The notes under the pieces were generated by a model. That model was not told the DNA's origin and searched no databases. It worked only from the letters and a program-made list of their open reading frames with translations. Both the position numbers and the translations under genes were made by a program. DNA of 64,000 nucleotides, taken from contig OZ038388.1 in NCBI GenBank assembly GCA_964036045.1, forward strand, positions 8,656,223 through 8,720,222, in the 5' to 3' direction. The DNA is from Eutreptiella sp. 'Long Island Sound 2002'. Taxonomy: Eukaryota; Euglenozoa; Euglenophyceae; Eutreptiales; Eutreptiaceae. How positions within the stretch are numbered: the first letter of the stretch is position 1; each line of letters begins with the position of its first letter. Shown here in pieces: positions 1-12,063 of the stretch.

Positions 1-966
1 GGCTACGGAATTGCCTGCAGGCGCACGGTCAGTGTCTACGACGCGAGCGTCCCCCATCTCTCCCCCTGCCCCTGCCCCTGCCCCTGCCCCTGCCCCTGCC
101 CCTGCCCCTGCCCCTGCCCCTGCCCCTGCCGCTGGCGATGCCTTAGCCTCGGTTCCTGCGATCGCAACGGCAGCCTCTGCCCTCCCATCGTCAGAGTTGC
201 CCGCCACAGGGCCCACACTCACGTCACGTTGTCCGCTCGCGGCTGCCGCCGCCGGTGCGCGCGCCGACCCCATCGACAACCGCCGCTTCCGTCCGACGTT
301 CTCCAGCCGCAGCCTGTGCTCCGCCGTCACGTGCTCCTGCACTTGCCGCTGCAGCTGCGTGGCCGAGCGGCGGCTGGCCTCCAGTTCCCGCCGCAGCGCG
401 GCGTTCTCCGCCTCCTTCTGCCGCACCAGCGCCTGCTGCTGCTCCTGCACGCGCTGCTGCAGCTGCATCTCCAGTTGGGCGGTGCGGCGGTGGCTCGTGG
501 CCAGCTCCGTCTCCGTGTGCTGCAGCATTTGGGACAACTGCTGCAGCGCCCCCTCGCGGCTCTTCAACTTCGATTCCGCGCAGCCCTTCTCGTCCCTGAG
601 CCGCTCCGTCTCTGTCTCGAGGGCGGCCATGCGATGCCGCGCCGCCTGCAGCTCCCGCCTGCACGCGGCGTTCTCCGTCTCCTGCCGCTGCCAGGCCTCG
701 CTCAGCTGCTGCAGTCTCCCCGGAAGCTGCGCCTGCCCCGCGCACAGGACCGCGTGGATCTGCCGCAGGTCACAGGCATTCGGGTCCGGGGCGGGGTCCT
801 CGGCGTTGGCGATGCACTTTGGGATGCTGCTCTGCAGGAGCCCAATGAAGGCACACAGGTCCTCCGTCAACTGAGACAGCGATGGCAATCCCTGCGGCCC
901 CACGGAGGCGGGGCTTGGCGTCCCGGTGTGGGCGGCAGTGAGCTCCTGTGGCACGCCCTCTGCCAT
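1..966 (-). CDS. coiled-coil protein, N-terminal part (3' end beyond window)
   Basis: The minus frame from the ATG at 966-964 is open for 322 codons to the window edge. An in-frame TGA lies eight codons upstream, which supports this start. Residues about 1-75 are mixed (begins MAEGVPQELTAAH). Residues about 80-228 are a long heptad-rich helix, rich in Glu, Gln, Arg, Leu and Ala (pieces such as LETETERLRDEK, LRRELEASRRSATQLQ), so a rod-like dimerising coiled coil is expected. A basic RKRRLSMGS patch follows (possible nuclear signal or phosphosite). After codon 248 a GTGAGT donor-like site (222-217) offers an exon end. If it is not used, the frame continues into an Ala-Gly dipeptide run coded by the CCCCTG repeat. 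No catalytic domain is visible and the function is unknown. Opposite-strand frames here are shadows. Confidence 0.72.
   Translation of the reverse strand, partial: MAEGVPQELTAAHTGTPSPASVGPQGLPSLSQLTEDLCAFIGLLQSSIPKCIANAEDPAPDPNACDLRQIHAVLCAGQAQLPGRLQQLSEAWQRQETENAACRRELQAARHRMAALETETERLRDEKGCAESKLKSREGALQQLSQMLQHTETELATSHRRTAQLEMQLQQRVQEQQQALVRQKEAENAALRRELEASRRSATQLQRQVQEHVTAEHRLRLENVGRKRRLSMGSARAPAAAAASGQRDVSVGPVAGNSDDGRAEAAVAIAGTEAKASPAAGAGAGAGAGAGAGAGAGAGAGGEMGDARVVDTDRAPAGNSVA
61..130. repeat. CCCCTG hexanucleotide repeat, about 11 copies
   Basis: Uninterrupted (CCCCTG)n on the plus strand, read as alternating Ala-Gly if translated with the coiled-coil gene on the minus strand. It lies downstream of a plausible splice donor at 222, so it may be intronic. 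Confidence 0.9.
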
Positions 967-1117
967 CTGACCATTTCTGCGCGACAATCAACAAACACTT
1001 GATCAAGAGGATGCATCACATGCGGGCGGCGTTGTTCGCCGGGCCCACTGCCTGATCTTCGGCCTCCTGCTAGCGCAGGCATCCCGTCATCAACTGAATT
1101 GGCCCCCCATATGTACC

Positions 1118-1370
1118 CCCCGCCCCCCTTGCAATCTCCCCCCTTTTGTCAGGCCGGTTCCCCCCCCCGTGGGGGGAGGGGGGGGTTGCACCACAAAACT
1201 GCACCATAGTATCACAGTGTAATCAGCTTCAGCGCCTTCGGTGCCTTGTAAAAATTTTATTTGGCGCCTTTGGCGCCTAGTATTTCCTATGCTTTTTGGG
1301 CCAAGTGACCGTTCCCCCCCAGGGGTGGGGGGATTGCAAGAGGGGGGGGGGGGGGTACTTACTGCGTGCT
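1118..1370 (+). repeat. dispersed repeat R7, copy 1
   Basis: Two blocks recur in the same order and orientation at 41575-41800. One is 'ttgtcaggccggtt' followed by C and G runs. The other is 'ggcgcctagtatttcctatg' followed by 'ggattgcaag' and a long G-run. The copies differ by point changes and homopolymer length. Confidence 0.75.
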
Positions 1371-1871
1371 CACCCAAAATGCAAAAGTGGTCAGATTCTG
1401 TGTCCGTGCAGCATGTCAGGCGCAGAATGGGTTCTGATAGTGTGCCCTCCTCAAGCTATGCCACACCCCTCTTGACCAGCCGTCTGCAATCGACAGCCCT
1501 TTGAGCTCCCTGGATGGAACCCCAAAATAACAGTTCCCTTATTTCTCCCCCTTCCCCAGGAACGATCAACGGTATGCAGCACAGATGAAGCTGTGGACCA
1601 GTCAAAACAAGAGCATCCAATGAGATGTTGCGGCTGATATCCCACAGTCTCAGCGTGCCAACTTTCTTCGTCTGCATAAATCAGGCAACCCAATTCTCTT
1701 GGTAAAGTTGCGGTGAAGTGGCATGGCAGCCGTTGGGCTTTATTAGATGAAGGTACAGTATGGGGTGAGAGGGGTGTGCGTACAACAGGGGCACGGCCGT
1801 GGTGCAGCGCATCACTAGAGTAGAGCAGTCGTACACAATGCATCGGTAATCCGCACTGGCATGGCTGCCAT

Positions 1872-2181
1872 GTGTGCGTGTATTTGGTGGCGGTGTTTGG
1901 AGGGAGGGTTCTATGATGTTGGTGGTAGAATCCTCTACTACTACCACTACTGCTATTTTTGGCAACCAAGCCCTAGAGACCTGCAAGAAACCAAAGATTG
2001 TTCAAACTAGAAGTTTAAGACAATCACTTTTTAGAAATTAGATATTAGAAGACAGAACTTTTAGAATTCTTTTGGAACGCCTTATGTTCGCAGGTTTTCT
2101 TGCAAATGACGTTCATTTGCGAACTTCCCAAATGATTGGCAACCAGTGCTTCCCACCACCTCTTGCCAAGTCCTCATGGTG
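1872..2181 (+). repeat. dispersed repeat R1, copy 1
   Basis: About 310 bp match the reverse complement of 44439-44750 with only scattered differences. The repeat contains a short palindrome, gcaaatgacgttcatttgc (2102-2121). It has no recognisable coding capacity. It is non-autonomous-looking, and its family is unknown. Confidence 0.85.
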
Positions 2182-4103
2182 GCAAGGGCCTTCCGGCCCT
2201 GGTGAACCGGCAGGAAATTGGCAGCAAACAAGGGCAGCTGCTTCCCTCCACCTCTTGTAGAGATGGGTTGTGGTTGCTGCATTGCGGTATCACGGTGCTG
2301 TGAAGGCTGTTTTTGGCAATTTTTTGATGAAGCTGCAACAGTTCTGCAACAGTGCGAGACAGTCTCGGTAATCAAGTACACTCACAGGGGGAATCCTTGC
2401 ACTAGGCGCGCACTGCGGCTACTTTTAGACTATGATCCCCCTGAAGAGCCCACAGGAACGCCCCTTGGAAACACCCTTAGAATTAGGCGACCCAAACTGG
2501 ACTGGAGGGGACCTTGAGGGGGACCTTCCCGGTTCTTGTGTCTCACAAGCACAACACAAACTCAGGCACGTGCTCCATCATCCGCTGGTGGGTTGTGGGT
2601 TCAGTATTGTGTGAGTGTCCGTGAGTGTATGGAAACAACTCGTCATATAGGGCGGGTGGGCGGGCAGTGACAACCCAAATATAAAAATATTCTTAAATCA
2701 GATATGGACATGCATGGGAAATCTGGCGATTCCCTACCGTGAATCCCTGATCAACCTCTGTTTTCAACTTGTGGTACAACCACGCTTCCTCATCAGCAGG
2801 GATGCGGCCTCTCATAGGGCATTCGATTGTGGTCAAGCAAAAACCGGGCAGTCCGTCACGTCAACTTGACGGGCCACACCAAAGCTTGGGAGTCCATCAC
2901 CCCAACCCAAGGGCCCACACCAAAGTGTGGGAGTCATGGTGAAGATGAGCAAAAAAAAAATGTGAAAAGGGGTGGAAATGGGTGAAAGTGGGTGAAAATC
3001 CAAAAATGCCATATCCCCCATGTGGAAGAAGCTAGGGGCAACAATGATGCCCCTAGTATCACAAAGTATGGGTCTCCAGTACGGCTAGACGCCCAAATAG
3101 TTGCACTGTGCGCGCACTGCGCTAAGGGCGCCCCCACAAAATATAGCATTGCAACTTCCCTTGTCAATGACAGGCGTCATGGTCGGCTCTGAAGGAGCTA
3201 CTTACATTTCTAGCCTGAGCACACCCAAGGTGCGATTGCTAATCCACTGCGATTGCTAATCCATGCCCTTGTGTGGAAAATTGGCCTCACCTTTGCATAC
3301 CCTTGTTTGGGGGGACTAGACTGGTGTGGATGGAGACAATCGCACCTGTCCTATTGCCTGCTTGGCAGGACACGGATGCTTTGCTCATGGAAACGTGCAC
3401 ATGTCGTCAGGGGTTGTGCCCCTTTGCCTCTGCAGATTTTTCATGATGAAGGCTATTTTTGGCAAGTTCTTGGATGTTAGGACTGGTCTCCCATTGCCCC
3501 CATGGTTCGTTTGACTGTTGTGCTCTACATTGCGTGTCCACTTCTGGAAGATGCTTCACCAGCTTGCAGACCCATGTCTCTTTGCAGCATTTCTTCTGAT
3601 TCCGGATCAGGGGCTCATGCTGTTAGATGAAATATGGGATGGTTGAGAGACCTACAAACATGCGACCTCTGATGGGGACCACGGGTGTGCATTTAGTAAG
3701 TATCCATCCTAGGTACAGCCTGCCGGTCAATAACTGTCTATGGCCCAAACCAGTTTGAGCACCCGGGCTCCCTCAGGGAGCGGCGCTGCTCCTGTATTAA
3801 CGCCCCTAAGGAGGCAGGCAGTGCCCTGCGGGCATTCAGCTCAAAATCCAGTGCAAGCTCCATGAATGAGACTTGGTGGCATCCTAGGATCCAGTGCATT
3901 AAATGCACTCCAATGCATTGAATGTATCACGTTGTCTTTTTTGGCCCCACATCTGTGGGCATTTCGAAAAGCCCCACAAGAAACTGATGCAGGTTATACT
4001 TCACCAAAGGCAGGGCTAGGGTGGCACCCCTGCCACAAAGTGAACTGAATGCGGACTAGACAGTGAGATCTGCAGACGACCACACGTCACGCCAGTTGTA
4101 TTA

Positions 4104-4137
4104 AACTATTGTTTATTTTTTATTCCTTATTTATTTC
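4104..4137 (-). terminator. cluster of AATAAA-type polyadenylation signals
   Basis: The plus strand has TTTATT three times in 30 bases, which reads AATAAA-like on the minus strand. It could mark the 3' end of a minus-strand transcript, possibly the PDI-like gene starting at 12177. No terminal exon was identified, so this is tentative. Confidence 0.3.
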
Positions 4138-7100
4138 TTAAACAAGGGTCTGGTTTTGGGTCCCACGCGTGCGTCAATTATATCAAGCCTTGAAAACACC
4201 TGCATTGTCACACAAGATGTATGCAACGAAGGTGAAGAGAAGATGAATGCATGGCGTTCCGTCATGCGTTTGTTGGACAAGTGAGGAGATGACATTTGAG
4301 ATGAAAGCAAGAAATTCAATTGAGCAGAATGCCTTTGTTGATTCCAAAGTTGGATTGGGGCAACATTCATCCGTGATCCAATTTCGATAATGGCCACCGC
4401 CACCAAGCTGTAGACTCCAGCAGCGCTACATTCAATCCTGCATTGCATGGACACATTTGCATACAGTCCTACCCAAAAAGGCTAAAACAAAGCCACAATC
4501 GCCACAACACATAACTGTGCCTCTAATCTTACTTTGCACATGGCAGCTAAAGGCTGACACGTGCCACACCCTTTAACCTGACTTGCTGGGTTATGCAAGC
4601 GCAGTAATGCACCTTGTGTAGGGCTCAGTTTTGCCATGCCTTTAAGAAAAAATCGAGTTCCCTTTCGACAGTGACTGGCAAACAGCATGTCATACATGGC
4701 AAAGCACTTGGAACGATAATATACTAAATGTAAGTTCAAGATGTCCAGCAAATGAAACTCTTGTATCCAACCACCTTTCCAACCGCAATAAAACAAAGTA
4801 TGCACATGTGTGCGCTTTGGGGACACCATTAGGCAGGGAGAGTTCCATGCACGTGGGAGAATGGGACATTGAATTCAGGCTGTAAAGGAAGCCGTTTGTT
4901 GCCATGACCCACCCTTAATAATCCACCTATAATTCGGAGCTTCGTGCGTGTTGTGTGTGAGCATGTCATGTGTGGCGGTAATATCACATTAAAGAAGGCA
5001 GCCGTTACTTTGCTTAGAGGTAGCGCGGTCATACCCTGTGGCTTTACAATGGGCCTGAGCCTATTCCTGTCCAAGTCGCTGTTCTGTAAGAGGTTAATTG
5101 CGTGGTTACGGAGCGACCCCAACGTGATATCAACAAACGTGGCGCAATAGAGGGACCGACAAGAGGAGACCATATCTGTTGACTGGGAGACCACCCGTGG
5201 CCACTGTGGAGCCTGCATTCGCAGTGCAGGCAGCGCCCACATGCTCCCCGTGTTGCGCGGCGGGGGGACCCTTGCGGGGTCACTGGGCCTGCTGCATGAG
5301 CCCCATGCGCGGCGGGCCGCCCGGGGGCGAAACCTGCGTCCTAATGCTGGTACCAGGCGCGAGACGCCATGGGCGGTGATCGCCCTGGCCCCTGCAGGGC
5401 CCACATCTCCTCCACCCCCTGTCCCCCGGGCCTAAAACTTACGCCGACGTGCCCAACGGTCGGCCCACAGCGAAGGATCCCGGAGCTGCGGGTCGCCCGA
5501 CTACCCCCTCTGCCCCCCGGTCCTGTGTGTGTTACGGTGTCCAGTGCTCGTCGCGGGGGCACTGTGCGCTGGCTGGCGTTCTCAAGGAGAGACGGGTAAC
5601 TTGACGCCAGAGTTGGCCCGGACGCAAAGCACCAGCCGAGACACAGTAGCCAGCACGACAAATAACTCTGTGTTGGATGAGTATTGGGCTGCAAGGAAAA
5701 TCAATTTGTGAATACAGAGGCCCAAGCCATCAAGTGCTGGCTCAGCAGTGATGAAATAGGGTTGTGCTGAAGAAGTCAGAGAATCGACAAAATATGCATA
5801 CAGGATGCATTACGAAATTCATAGCTCGGCTTCCTTCATTGAAAAGAAAAGAACCGTTTCTCACTGCAAGGAAGCACCAGCCAACCAAAAGGCTGCTGCC
5901 GGTTGATCGCCAACTGACAAATGTTAATTGCACACCATCAACTGGCTATAACTACCAACTGCTGTCAATCACTGCCAAACTGCCTTGTTGAAGCACGGAC
6001 TGTATCAAGTGCGGTGAGTTGAACACCAACTGCTGCCTGTTCACCACAGGTTCGTCACTTAGGTTAGTCGGAAAAAACAATTCTCACACACAAACAGCTC
6101 TGATACACAGCTATAGACATTTCTAACCGCGCTAAGAGCTCCATCCTGACCTCCAATCTATTGAGCGGGAAATCCCAGAAGTACATGCATGCCTGAAATC
6201 TCGCTTCTGCGCCAGTTTTGCCTGCAACCTTCACAGTATGCGCAAGTCCAGATTCATGCATACAAAAAGCCACATGGCAGGGGCTTCCCTATGATGTTCC
6301 AGCAGGCATGAACACCAAGGCTCATTATCTACAAAACACAATACTTGTCGACCTGGCCCTTGGTCCCTGATGCCAGATGAATTAATTCCTATCATCCTAC
6401 GGAACGCTTTGAGGCATCCGGTCCAGAGTGGGCCCGATCAAGCATTTATAGGGTTGCGGATGTGCTAAAAGCTGTCGCGGTTGCATCCGTTTGTTGACAG
6501 ACACAACCTTCTGACAGCATCACACACTGCAAAACCAAAAATCCTCAGATACCATGATACCCAAATGTGCCAAACAGCAATGACAGAGTGTATGACAGAA
6601 AAAAAGGTCTGTCTTCGTAACAGTGAAGGTGATGCTGAACAGCAGCAGCAGCAGCAGCAGCACCCGTAACCAGCTTGGAGCCACACTGCAATGTTGTTGA
6701 ACGTGACCGTGTGCAACATACAATGCTGCAGGGTAGGCGGCGAAGCGCAATCGGAACTGGCTTAGAAATGAAGGGGAGTCTAGGGTGTTTGGTAGGCAGC
6801 CCAATGGCAGAGTACACGTGGGAGCTGACGGCTGGAATATGGCCCTGCATGGGACTTGCTTACTCAGGTCAATACGAATTTAATGCAGCCAGATGCATGG
6901 TATCCACAGAGCCCTTTCAGAGCAGCACACTGGGATAGCTAGATGCTACGAGGGTTAGCAGAGGATTACGAGGTTCCACGCGGATCTCTATCTTGGACTC
7001 GTGAGCATGTGGAGTTGTGCGGCAGCAGGCCTTGGTTCATGCGAACCACAATGGTCACAGACTACAAATTGCTGTTTGCCAATCTCCATAAAGGCGCAAT

Positions 7101-8001
7101 GCAGAGTTGCCATGAAAGCTGAGTCAATGAGTCCGTTGGTGAGATTTCAGCTGCTACACCCCAATACATCTCAAAAGCACAGGGGAATGCAATCAGCCGT
7201 GCCAGGGGGCAGAGGGGTTGAAGGGAGGCAATGTGGAAAGGGCAGAGTGGGGGGTTTGAACAAGAGAGGGTCTTCGCCATCCCTCCCGCTTTACTCGCAG
7301 CCCCCTGCCTCCTGCGACTGGAAAGGCCATGATTCCTACTCAGCGTCACCCATGACGGCCTCATATCAACAACAAGTACAATCAGCACGTGCGGTGCAGT
7401 GGAATGCGAGGAACTGCACAGACCTGGGCCCGAAACACAGAAGGTCTAAGACAGAGAAAGGGGGAGATCGGGGGGCTGATGAGGCACTGCTGCAGTCTAC
7501 ACAGGCCCCCTCCCTCCACCATCCCAGCCCCACACCCTGTCTCCATGCGCCAGCCATGTCTCAGTTCTGCTTCTGTGGTCAGCTCAGCTGAAAGTCCAGT
7601 CCGGCCCTACCTCCGCCCTGCCCCGCCCTGCCCCGCCCTGCCCCGCCCTGCCCCGCCCTGCCCCGCCCTGCCCCGCCCTACCCTTCCCTGCCCCGCCCTG
7701 CCCTGCCTCTGCCCTGCCTCTGCCCTGCCCTGCCCTGCCTCTGCCCTGCCCTGCTGCTGCATCGAACGAGATACTCTGGCCATTCCACACGCGAACAAAC
7801 AGAAAGCCCAGCGCCCACCCGTGCCGAAGGCTATCCGTGGTGCTTTCGCTGAGGCCGGCATCCTGACGGGTGACGGCACGCCTTCCACTCTGCAGCTGTC
7901 CGTTACCGTCAACTGCCGTCAGGCGAGTGCCGAATGCCGCCAATGGACGCCCCCGTCTGCCGCCTGGCGCTGTCGTACCAAAGAAAGGAGGGCCTACTCC
8001 T
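4138..8001. other. intergenic region or unresolved introns
   Basis: No convincing gene was found. A GC-rich island at 5180-5600 has minus-strand stretches that could be short exons. One block ends in GPPRMGLMQQAQ plus a stop after an AG acceptor; another ends at a GTAAGT donor near 5443. These are too short to assign. A (CAG)7 tract lies at 6640-6662 and a CCCTG/CCCCG tract at 7612-7757. Confidence 0.4.
7612..7757. repeat. CCCTG/CCCCG pentanucleotide satellite
   Basis: Alternating ccctg and ccccg units run for about 145 bp. They create the low-complexity frames seen on both strands here. Confidence 0.9.
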
Positions 8002-8135
8002 CAGTATACCCCGGAGCACTTGTTAAGGCCTGGTTCGTGATGCCTGAGTTGCGTCTGAAAGGGCGGGGCCATGGAACACAGACCCATCCAATGGGGGACA
8101 TCTCGACTCCTGGCGAGAACCTGCGGGCGGAGGGG
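8002..8135 (+). repeat. dispersed repeat R2, copy 1
   Basis: The 134 bp recur in the same orientation at 31831-31988 with few changes. The second copy carries an extra block of about 24 bases. The shared core includes 'gttaaggcctggttcgtgat'. No coding function is evident. Confidence 0.85.
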
Positions 8136-8609
8136 AGGAACCGGTTCGAACTGGTCCATCGGGCGGACCGGGCGTGGGCGGCCGGCGTAGCCAGACCGAT
8201 GACAACCGCTGTCGAGCACCTGTCGCCCGCTCTCAATCCGTCGCAATCCTACCACTTTCAATCCTGTTGGCTTTGCCTCGGTTCAGATTTGGCGTGTCCG
8301 TCCAATGTCAACGTTTTCTTGGCCAGCACGACGCCGGAAATGGAAGAAGGGCATGATCTGGGCCCCCGCGCTAATCGAAATCGGGAGGGGGCGGGGGCGG
8401 CCGCCTCGGCACAGGGGTCTGTAACATGAGGATGGGTGGTGGCGGCGCATGGCACAGTGTCATGCATGACCTGGGGTTCTGGGTTAGTACATGCAGTTTG
8501 GGGGGACAGGGATCTGAGTACTGAGCATGTACCACCGGGGGCAAAGGGGGGAGGGAGGGGTGAAGAAGGAATGGCAGCAAAGCAAACGGGCCGACCAGCT
8601 GTCTACTTT

Positions 8610-9165
8610 GCGCCGGATTATCCGGCGCAAATCCAGCGTGAAAAATTTCAAATCCAGCGCAAATCCAGCGTCATCCTTCCCCAACAAGCACACTGTGGAA
8701 AATGATCCCTACCCATTCCCAAATGTCCAGTACCCTTGCCGGTGCATTGAACAACATGGACCAACGCATACAAATGCGTCCATGAACAGGTTCTGCATGA
8801 CCTACAGAGAACACAGTGTCAGTTGACACCGTGTCTCATCTCTATGATGTAGCGCACATTAACCAGCAACCATTAAACAACACTGTAACTGCAACCCTCA
8901 TACCACATTTGCAAATTACTTTCATGATGACAGTGGAAAATGCAGCTGCATCATTGTCCTTTAAAAAGTGTGTACACTGGGATTTGAACCCAACAAACTG
9001 CACTCTGCAAAGCATGGCATAAGCCACGAGACCAAAGGACCTCCGCTTCTTCTTAAGGGGTAAGGACTGTTTATTGCCTGGGGCCATGTCTAGAAAGAGT
9101 GCCAATCCAGTGTAAATCCAGCGTCACATTTTTCAAATCCAGCGCAAATCCAGCGTCAACTACCC
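8610..9165. repeat. paired 'aaatccagcg' repeats bracketing a tRNA-like sequence
   Basis: Near 8612-8680 and again near 9102-9162 there are two or three closely spaced copies of aaatccagcgcaaatccagc, each set with a 'tttttcaaatccagcg' spacer. The 0.42 kb between the two sets includes the tRNA-Ala-like sequence at 8975-9045. The arrangement resembles a small mobile element with repeated ends. Confidence 0.55.
8975..9045 (-). repeat. tRNA-Ala-like (SINE-like) sequence
   Basis: On the minus strand there is a perfect B-box/T-arm (TGGG-TTCAAAT-CCCA) and, upstream, CATGCTTTGCA, which matches the anticodon arm of tRNA-Ala(UGC). The 5' acceptor strand does not pair with the 3' side, so this is not a functional tRNA. 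It is probably a tRNA-derived SINE head or a tRNA relic. Confidence 0.45.
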
Positions 9166-10150
9166 AAAAATCCACCGCAAGTAGACAGCTAGGGCCGACA
9201 CATCCGGGAAAATCGTAGCATTATTTTTGCGCATCGAAAGGGGTAGGGGTCGCGTGGAATGCCTGGTGTAGCTCGAACCCCGCAATCGGCCTCAAGTGCA
9301 GGCCATTGCTGAGCAACAGGGGGACAGTGGTCCCTAAAGTCAAGCGTCAGGGGCGACTCTGGACAATGCTACAGGGGAGGGTACCTCAAACTGTTCTGAA
9401 GTCTGCAGAAAAAGGGCCTTTCAGGAGCAGGCAATCACTTGGGCCCCCCCTTGTGATGTGCATGGGTGGGTGGGCGTTCGCCTGGGGGGGTCGGCTCCAG
9501 GTCGGCAGCGAGGCGTACCACAGAGTTTCAGTATTTGACAACTTGGCACATCCTGCCACAAGCCTCCAAACCCCTCACAATCTTCTAGAATCCACTGCAA
9601 AATCTACCAAATATCCCCCACACGGCCCACCACTGTTGACTCTTAGGGCCGTACGTGTGCCAACGCAAAGCCTTGGTTTGCAGTGTAGCCCAGTCTGCAG
9701 ATGCTGGGACAGGTGTTCACCAGAGGGTGACATGATGATAGGAAGCGGCAGCCTGAGACTTCATCGATTCGCACAACGAAGGGGACGCCCGAAGATGAAT
9801 CACTGTTACGAAACGAGATTCCCTCCACCTTCTAATTCAGGCTTTGAAAAATGGCGACGGTGGTGGGTGGTGGTGGTGGGGGAAGCAGAGAATGAAGATT
9901 CAAAAATTGCAGGAAAAAGCAGAAAAACTGTAGGGCAAGCAGGCAAAAAGGCAGCCACCCCAGATCAACAGCGTAAACCTGTACCAGAGCGTTCACTGCA
10001 TCCTCTGCCGACCCACAGTCTTACCCCAACAAGATGAACAAAAGGGCCGGTCCGACAAAGTGGTCCCCAGGCGGTCCTTAACGAAGAAAAAAAAAAGAAG
10101 AAGAAGAAGTGTTCCTGTACCCAGGTTTCCTAAAAATGCCCACGGGCACA
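9166..10150. other. intergenic, nothing recognised
   Basis: No gene, RNA or repeat family is recognised apart from short A-rich tracts near 10085-10110 (GAA/GAAA runs). Confidence 0.5.
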
Positions 10151-10155
10151 CCATG

Positions 10156-10335
10156 TGTTGGCGGTTGGCGACTGGCGGTTGATGGCGGTTGGTGGTGGTT
10201 GGCGGCACTTGGTGGTTGGGGATTGGTGGTTGATGGCGGTTAGCAGTGGTTGGCGGTTGGCGTTTGGTCGCCGCTGGCGGTTGGCGGCAGTTGGCGGTTG
10301 GCGGTTGGTGGCGGTTGGCGGTTGGTGCCCGGGGG
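10156..10335. repeat. GGCGGTTGG-type imperfect tandem repeat
   Basis: Degenerate units of ggcggttgg and ggtggttgg fill about 180 bp. Similar wording recurs at 57868-57920 and 61440-61485 in introns of the giant gene. Confidence 0.8.
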
Positions 10336-10387
10336 GGCGACTACAACCGGTCCTGATGCGACCCACCCCCCAGCTATCTGTCAAAAC

Positions 10388-10602
10388 TCGGGGGGGGGGG
10401 GGGCAGTTGGGGGGGGGGGTCCAGCCGGGGGTCGGGGGGGGGGGGGGGCAGTTGGGGGGGGGGTCCAGCCGGGGGTCGGGGGGGGGCAGTTGGGGGGGGG
10501 GGGGGGTCCAGCCGGGGGTCGGGGGGGGGGGGTCAAGCCGGGGGTCGGGGGGGGGGGTTGGCCAGGGGTCAGGGGGGAGTCCAGCCAAGGGTGAGGGGAG
10601 GG
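10388..10602. repeat. G-rich minisatellite (GTCCAGCCGGGGGTCGGG units)
   Basis: Units built of gtccagccgggggtcg separated by 8-14-base G-runs repeat about six times. The tract directly abuts the telomere-like array. It is a strong candidate for G-quadruplex formation. Confidence 0.85.
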
Positions 10603-10712
10603 GGGTTAGGGTTAGGGTTAAGGTTAGGGTTAGGGTTGGCCCTAGGGTTAGGGTTAGCCCTAGGGTTAGGGTTAGGGTTAGGGTTAGGGTTAGGGCTAGG
10701 GTTGCTGTTAGG
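10603..10712 (+). repeat. interstitial telomere-like TTAGGG repeats
   Basis: About 15 units of TTAGGG or close variants run for 110 bp, interrupted by two CCCTAGGG points where the orientation is locally mirrored. The array lies inside the contig, not at an end. Confidence 0.9.
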
Positions 10713-11835
10713 GCTTGCAGCCCTCCTGTAGCCCTCCTTCAGGTCAAAATTTTTTCTTGTTGTTTTAACACAAATATGAATTCTCTACAAAATTTTGAGT
10801 ATTTTGAGTATAAACACATAGTATGAAAACAAAAATTGGCGCCTTCGGCGCCGGACAGTTTTCTCTAGGGACACTTGTTGGTGGCTGACCCGGCACCACT
10901 ATCTTTCAAAACCCGGGGGGGGGGGGGGGGGGGGGCTGGGGGGGGTCGCATACAAGGAACGGGCCCGGCCGCCCCCCCGTGGACCGCACGATGTCGTCTT
11001 GGGTCTCCAACATGGAGTGGAAAAGGTGGGCCAGTTAACCTCAATAGCATTGGGGGGGGGGGGGGTTGACTGAATGCGATCCAAAGTGGCTACGTAACCC
11101 CTAATCCCTGCTGTCCCGGGGCCCTCGAGTGGGGAAGAAGTAGACTAGCAACATACCGTTCCCTTGTTCCAACAACAAGGCGATAAATTGGCTACATATC
11201 CCCTACCGTGTTGGGGTCTCAAAAACGGAGAGGAATCCAAATGGCCTTTATTTGCTCAAGGTCTCCAAAGCGGAGAGGAATCAACGTGATTGTGCGACCC
11301 CTACCTCGGGGTCTCCACAACAGGGAGGATGAGAGTGGCTACATAACCCCTGCCTTCCCGGGTTCCCTAGCTTGGGAAAGTCTAGGATAGTGTTTGGTAC
11401 AGTGTTGGTCCGGGGGATTTCGGCCCAAAAAGATGCCTAGTGCGCACCTACTGCACTCACATTCCCTCTATGTTATGCCAGCTTAAGTCTAGGGTTGGTT
11501 GCCATGAAAGGTACAAAAATTGCCCAACCATGCCTATGCGCCGACAGGGTGTGTGGGCCCCCTAGATAGTGAGGGTGTACCCGTGCACAACACTTAGCAA
11601 CACAGGCCTCTAGCGTCATAAAACACATCTCGCCGCTTCACCACTGCCATGGCAACCATCGTGGATTTTATCAATTGCACTACTATGTCGCGCGAGCAAC
11701 ACCTGAATGGTATGGGTGTGTTGGTGCCCCATTTTATGTGGTACCAAAGATACATGCCTCACGAAATAATTGTTTAGTGCCCATGAGTACCCCCCGGGGT
11801 AGCATAGTAAGGGGCTACGCAGTAGTTGGAACATG

Positions 11836-11867
<32 letters not shown>

Positions 11868-12063
11868 CGAGGACAACCAAAGCCACAACCCCCTAAGGCC
11901 AAAAGCACAAGCAGACACGACACAGAAATACAGGCTAGGCGCCTTTCTACAATACACAGGCGCAAAGGGCAATGACAATGACACACGCACACACACACAC
12001 ACACACACAAGAGCAAAGACACACACATGCACACACACATTTGCAGCAGAGCACAAAACACAC
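10713..12063. other. intergenic or intron with microsatellites
   Basis: Contains a GGCGCC-TTC-GGCGCC hairpin (10838-10853), G-runs at about 10915-10935 and 11052-11064, a degenerate repeat of 'gtggctacRtaacccct' blocks (11085-11360), and CA tracts at 11836-11866 and 11988-12008. If the PDI-like exon at 12064-12177 is real, this is its first intron. Confidence 0.5.

Larger units (their letters stand above)
967..4100. other. intergenic region with dispersed repeats
   Basis: I see no credible coding region. The stretch holds a G-run and GGCGCC-hairpin repeat (1118-1370), half of a 310-bp inverted dispersed repeat (1872-2181), and ordinary mixed-composition DNA from 2200 to 4100. Reading frames here are short and lack codon bias. 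Confidence 0.6.

Noticed and set aside
11-1002. Plus-strand open frames of 257-287 codons over the first kilobase
   Set aside because: They are antisense to the coiled-coil frame, are Ser/Cys/Arg-rich without a family pattern, and exist because of GC bias.
5180-5600. C-terminal exons of an unknown gene (GPPRMGLMQQAQ and a GTAAGT donor)
   Set aside because: Only short fragments with no consistent phase chain or family match. Noted but not annotated as a CDS.
7389-8429. Plus-strand frame of 346 codons
   Set aside because: It owes its length to the CCCTG satellite and to repeat R2. No start context or family match.
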